Under the pieces are notes generated by a model. The model did not search any database. It saw only the letters and a list, made by a program, of their open reading frames with translations, and was not told the origin of the DNA. The translations under genes were made by a program, and so were the position numbers. From Rhodospirillaceae bacterium (GTDB lineage: Bacteria; Pseudomonadota; Alphaproteobacteria; UBA8366), in NCBI GenBank assembly GCA_002718015.1, contig PBCW01000007.1, positions 3,247-10,382 on the forward strand: a DNA stretch of 7,136 nucleotides, in the 5' to 3' direction. Of the stretch, positions 4,423 through 7,136 are shown in pieces (position 1 is the first letter of the stretch; every line of letters begins with the position of its first letter).

Positions 4423-7136
4423 ATGGCCGACTCGATTAGCATACGCGGCGCCCGCGAACATAACCTTAAGAATTTCGATATAGATTTGCCACGTGATCAG
4501 CTGATCGTTATCACGGGCTTATCAGGATCTGGCAAGTCCTCTCTAGCCTTCGACACAATTTATGCAGAAGGCCAACGTCGCTATGTAGAGAGCCTTTCTG
4601 CTTATGCTCGCCAATTTCTTGAGATGATGCAAAAACCGGATGTGGACTCTATCGAAGGCCTTTCACCCGCAATATCAATTGAGCAGAAAACGACCAGCCG
4701 TAATCCTCGCTCTACCGTTGGTACGGTGACTGAAATTTATGATTATCTTCGCCTGCTATTTGCAAGAGTAGGAACACCTTTTTCCCCTGAAACAGGACTG
4801 CCAATCGAGAGCCAAACAGTGACCCAAATGGTAGACAAAATTTCATCATTTAAAAAAGGCAGCCGGCTGTATTTGTTATCGCCTATCGTAAGAGGAAGAA
4901 AGGGAGAATACCGTCGGGAACTAAAGGATTTACAAAAACGCGGTTTTCAAAGGGTCAAAATTGATGGTGAAATCTATGAACTCGATGATACCCCGGCACT
5001 TGATAAAAAGCGCAAGCATGACATAGAGGTGGTTGTTGATCGAGTGGTCTTGCGTGATGCCCTTCAAGAGCGTCTTGCTGACTCAATCGAAACAGCACTG
5101 GAACTGTCGGATGGGTTGGCTATTGCTGAAGATGCCGACAGTGGTGAGCGCAGTATATTTTCAGCTCGTTTCGCATGCCCCGTTTCTGGTTTTACAATAG
5201 ATGAAATAGAACCACGACTATTTTCCTTCAATAACCCCTTCGGCGCATGCCCCACCTGTGATGGGCTCGGAACTAGAATGACTTTCGATCCAGAACTTAC
5301 TGTACCTGACGCCTCCAAGAGCCTTCGGGACGGGGCGATCGAACCATGGTCAAATTCCTCCTCTCCCTATTATCAACAGACACTCAAAAGTTTAGCGCGC
5401 CATTTTGGTGTGCAAATGAGCACACCCTTCGGGGAACTGCCAGATGAAGTTAGAGGTGCTATTCTTTTCGGTACCGGCGACGTTTCGATTACGCTGGAGT
5501 ATGACGATGGCCTTCGAAACTATAAGACCAATAAACCTTTTGAAGGCGTTATCCCCAATATGGCCCGTCGTTGGCGTGAAACAGATTCGAATTGGATAAG
5601 GGAAGAGCTTGAACGCTACCAGACTAAAAACCCTTGTGAGACATGCAAGGGAGCACGCCTCAAACCTGAGGCTCTAGCAGTCAAAATTGCCGGCCTCAAT
5701 ATCAGCGAAGTATGTACAAAGTCGATTGGCCAAGCCGTAGAATGGTTTCAAGTATTGGAAAACTCTTTAAACACTAATCAACGGAAAATCGCCGAGCGTA
5801 TTCTCAAAGAAATTCGTGAGAGGCTCGGCTTCCTTGCTAATGTCGGACTTGAATATCTTTCACTTGAAAGGTCTTCCGGCACGCTTTCTGGGGGTGAAAG
5901 TCAGCGTATCCGCCTCGCATCTCAAATAGGATCCGGCCTAGTCGGTGTACTATATGTCCTTGATGAGCCATCAATCGGTCTTCACCCACGTGACAACCAG
6001 AGGTTACTTGAAACCCTGCGGCGCCTTCGGGACTTAGGGAATACCGTAATCGTGGTAGAGCATGACGAAGAAGCTATGTGTGCTGCCGACATGTTAGTCG
6101 ACCTTGGTCCAGGTGCCGGGCGTCACGGTGGAAGCCTCGTTTCTTTCGGCACACCTCAGGAGGTAATGGCATGCTCAAAAAGTGTGACAGGTCAGTATTT
6201 GTGTGGAGAACGTCAGATCGCCGTACCTCAAAAGCGACGGAATACTAGATCAACACCAAAACTTGAAATAAATGGGGCTTCGGCAAATAATCTAAGGAAT
6301 CTGTGTGCGACGGTGCCTCTTGGAACTTTGACGTGCGTGACTGGCGTATCCGGAAGTGGAAAATCGACATTTACGGTTGAAACTTTATACCGAGCATTGG
6401 CACGACATTTAAATAACTCTCGGGTCATTCCAGGTACCTACGAGAATATCAAAGGTTTGGAATACTTGGACAAGATTATAGAAATTGACCAGTCACCAAT
6501 AGGACGAACGCCTCGTTCTAACCCAGCAACCTACACAGGCGCATTCACACCAATACGGGAATGGTATGCAAACTTACCTGAGGCAAAGGCAAGAGGATAT
6601 GCTCCAGGGCGTTTCTCATTCAACGTTAAAGGCGGTCGATGCGAAGCCTGTCAGGGTGATGGAGTAATAAAAATTGAAATGCATTTTTTACCAGATGTAT
6701 ATGTCGAGTGCGATGTTTGTAAGGGTAAACGCTACAATCGAGAGACATTGGAGGTGCGGTTTAAGAATAAATCTATCGCTGACGTTCTCGCCATGACGGT
6801 AGAGGAAGGTGCAGAGTTTTTCAGTGCTGTTCCTTCAATACGAGATAAATTGGCAACCCTCAACCGCGTTGGGCTTGGTTATATGCAAATCGGCCAGCAA
6901 GCAACAACACTTTCCGGCGGTGAGGCGCAACGAGTGAAACTTGCGAAGGAACTCGCGAAACGAGCCACCGGCCGTACTCTCTACGTACTAGATGAACCTA
7001 CCACTGGCCTTCATTTTGAGGATATCCGAAAGTTACTTGAGGTACTGCATGCGATAGTCGACACGGGTAACACAGTTGTGGTTATCGAACATAACCTCGA
7101 TGTAATCAAAACAGCCGATCATATCATAGACCTTGG
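4423..7136 (+). CDS. uvrA: UvrA, excinuclease ABC subunit A (C-terminus cut by the window edge)
   Basis: The frame is open from ATG 4423 to the window end (904 codons); UvrA is usually about 940-960, so only some tens of residues are missing. UvrA dimers find bulky DNA lesions, such as UV photoproducts, and load UvrB in nucleotide excision repair. Both ABC ATPase modules are visible: Walker A GLSGSGKS (32-39), signature LSGGE (488-492) and Walker B LYVLDEP (510-516); then Walker A GVSGSGKS (641-648), signature LSGGE (830-834) and Walker B LYVLDEP (853-859). The C-terminal zinc site has C740, C743, C763 and C766; C405/C408 form a middle CxxC. The first zinc module has C252, C276 and C279 but Ser255 replaces a cysteine (CPVS), which I recall as common in alphaproteobacteria. 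No clear Shine-Dalgarno precedes the ATG; CGGAA lies 12 bases upstream. No frameshift was seen in the parts translated. Confidence 0.97.
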   Translation, partial: MADSISIRGAREHNLKNFDIDLPRDQLIVITGLSGSGKSSLAFDTIYAEGQRRYVESLSAYARQFLEMMQKPDVDSIEGLSPAISIEQKTTSRNPRSTVGTVTEIYDYLRLLFARVGTPFSPETGLPIESQTVTQMVDKISSFKKGSRLYLLSPIVRGRKGEYRRELKDLQKRGFQRVKIDGEIYELDDTPALDKKRKHDIEVVVDRVVLRDALQERLADSIETALELSDGLAIAEDADSGERSIFSARFACPVSGFTIDEIEPRLFSFNNPFGACPTCDGLGTRMTFDPELTVPDASKSLRDGAIEPWSNSSSPYYQQTLKSLARHFGVQMSTPFGELPDEVRGAILFGTGDVSITLEYDDGLRNYKTNKPFEGVIPNMARRWRETDSNWIREELERYQTKNPCETCKGARLKPEALAVKIAGLNISEVCTKSIGQAVEWFQVLENSLNTNQRKIAERILKEIRERLGFLANVGLEYLSLERSSGTLSGGESQRIRLASQIGSGLVGVLYVLDEPSIGLHPRDNQRLLETLRRLRDLGNTVIVVEHDEEAMCAADMLVDLGPGAGRHGGSLVSFGTPQEVMACSKSVTGQYLCGERQIAVPQKRRNTRSTPKLEINGASANNLRNLCATVPLGTLTCVTGVSGSGKSTFTVETLYRALARHLNNSRVIPGTYENIKGLEYLDKIIEIDQSPIGRTPRSNPATYTGAFTPIREWYANLPEAKARGYAPGRFSFNVKGGRCEACQGDGVIKIEMHFLPDVYVECDVCKGKRYNRETLEVRFKNKSIADVLAMTVEEGAEFFSAVPSIRDKLATLNRVGLGYMQIGQQATTLSGGEAQRVKLAKELAKRATGRTLYVLDEPTTGLHFEDIRKLLEVLHAIVDTGNTVVVIEHNLDVIKTADHIIDL

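Noticed and set aside
5064..5318. 84-codon minus-strand ORF inside uvrA
   Set aside because: It is a shadow of the intact uvrA frame, with no ribosome site or motif.
1..7136. tRNA, rRNA, CRISPR arrays, insertion sequences
   Set aside because: No cloverleaf, rRNA core sequence, spaced direct-repeat array, transposase or terminal repeat pair was seen on either strand.

Overview
The window looks like a Gram-negative, probably marine-type alphaproteobacterium. This rests on the UvrA sequence (an alphaproteobacterial-style N-terminal region, and a first zinc site reading CPVS instead of CPxC), on an SSB ending in DLDDEIPF, on the divergent ssb/uvrA pair, and on a GTTA-N7-GTTA direct repeat between them that resembles the alphaproteobacterial LexA box (GTTC-N7-GTTC). 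The genus cannot be named from the sequence.

Layout. Positions 1-3274 hold three minus-strand genes in a tight row, transcribed mysA (3274 to 1535), mysB (1519 to 710), mysC (701 to beyond position 1). They encode a sugar-phosphate cyclase of the demethyl-4-deoxygadusol synthase type, an O-methyltransferase and an ATP-grasp ligase. This is the core set for mycosporine-like amino acid (MAA) sunscreens: sedoheptulose 7-phosphate to demethyl-4-deoxygadusol, then 4-deoxygadusol, then mycosporine-glycine. Any fourth gene (MysD- or MysE-like) would lie left of the window. Positions 3275-3766 are a 492-base spacer with a series of hairpins, an operator-like inverted repeat and a possible very short leader ORF. 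Positions 3767-4225 are ssb (minus). Positions 4226-4422 are the divergent ssb/uvrA control region. Position 4423 to the end is uvrA (plus), cut by the window edge about 904 codons in.

How the parts fit. UvrA (damage recognition in nucleotide excision repair) and SSB are classic SOS genes. A UV-screening pathway lies directly downstream of ssb on the same strand, so read-through from an SOS-controlled ssb promoter is possible but unproven. The most unusual points are an MAA gene set in an alphaproteobacterial context, a cyclase carrying about 170 extra N-terminal residues with no recognised domain, a changed phosphate/substrate loop in that cyclase (IDAGPSPRTCCDG, with Arg where dehydroquinate-synthase relatives have Lys), and the hairpin-rich spacer upstream of the operon, which is open on both strands.
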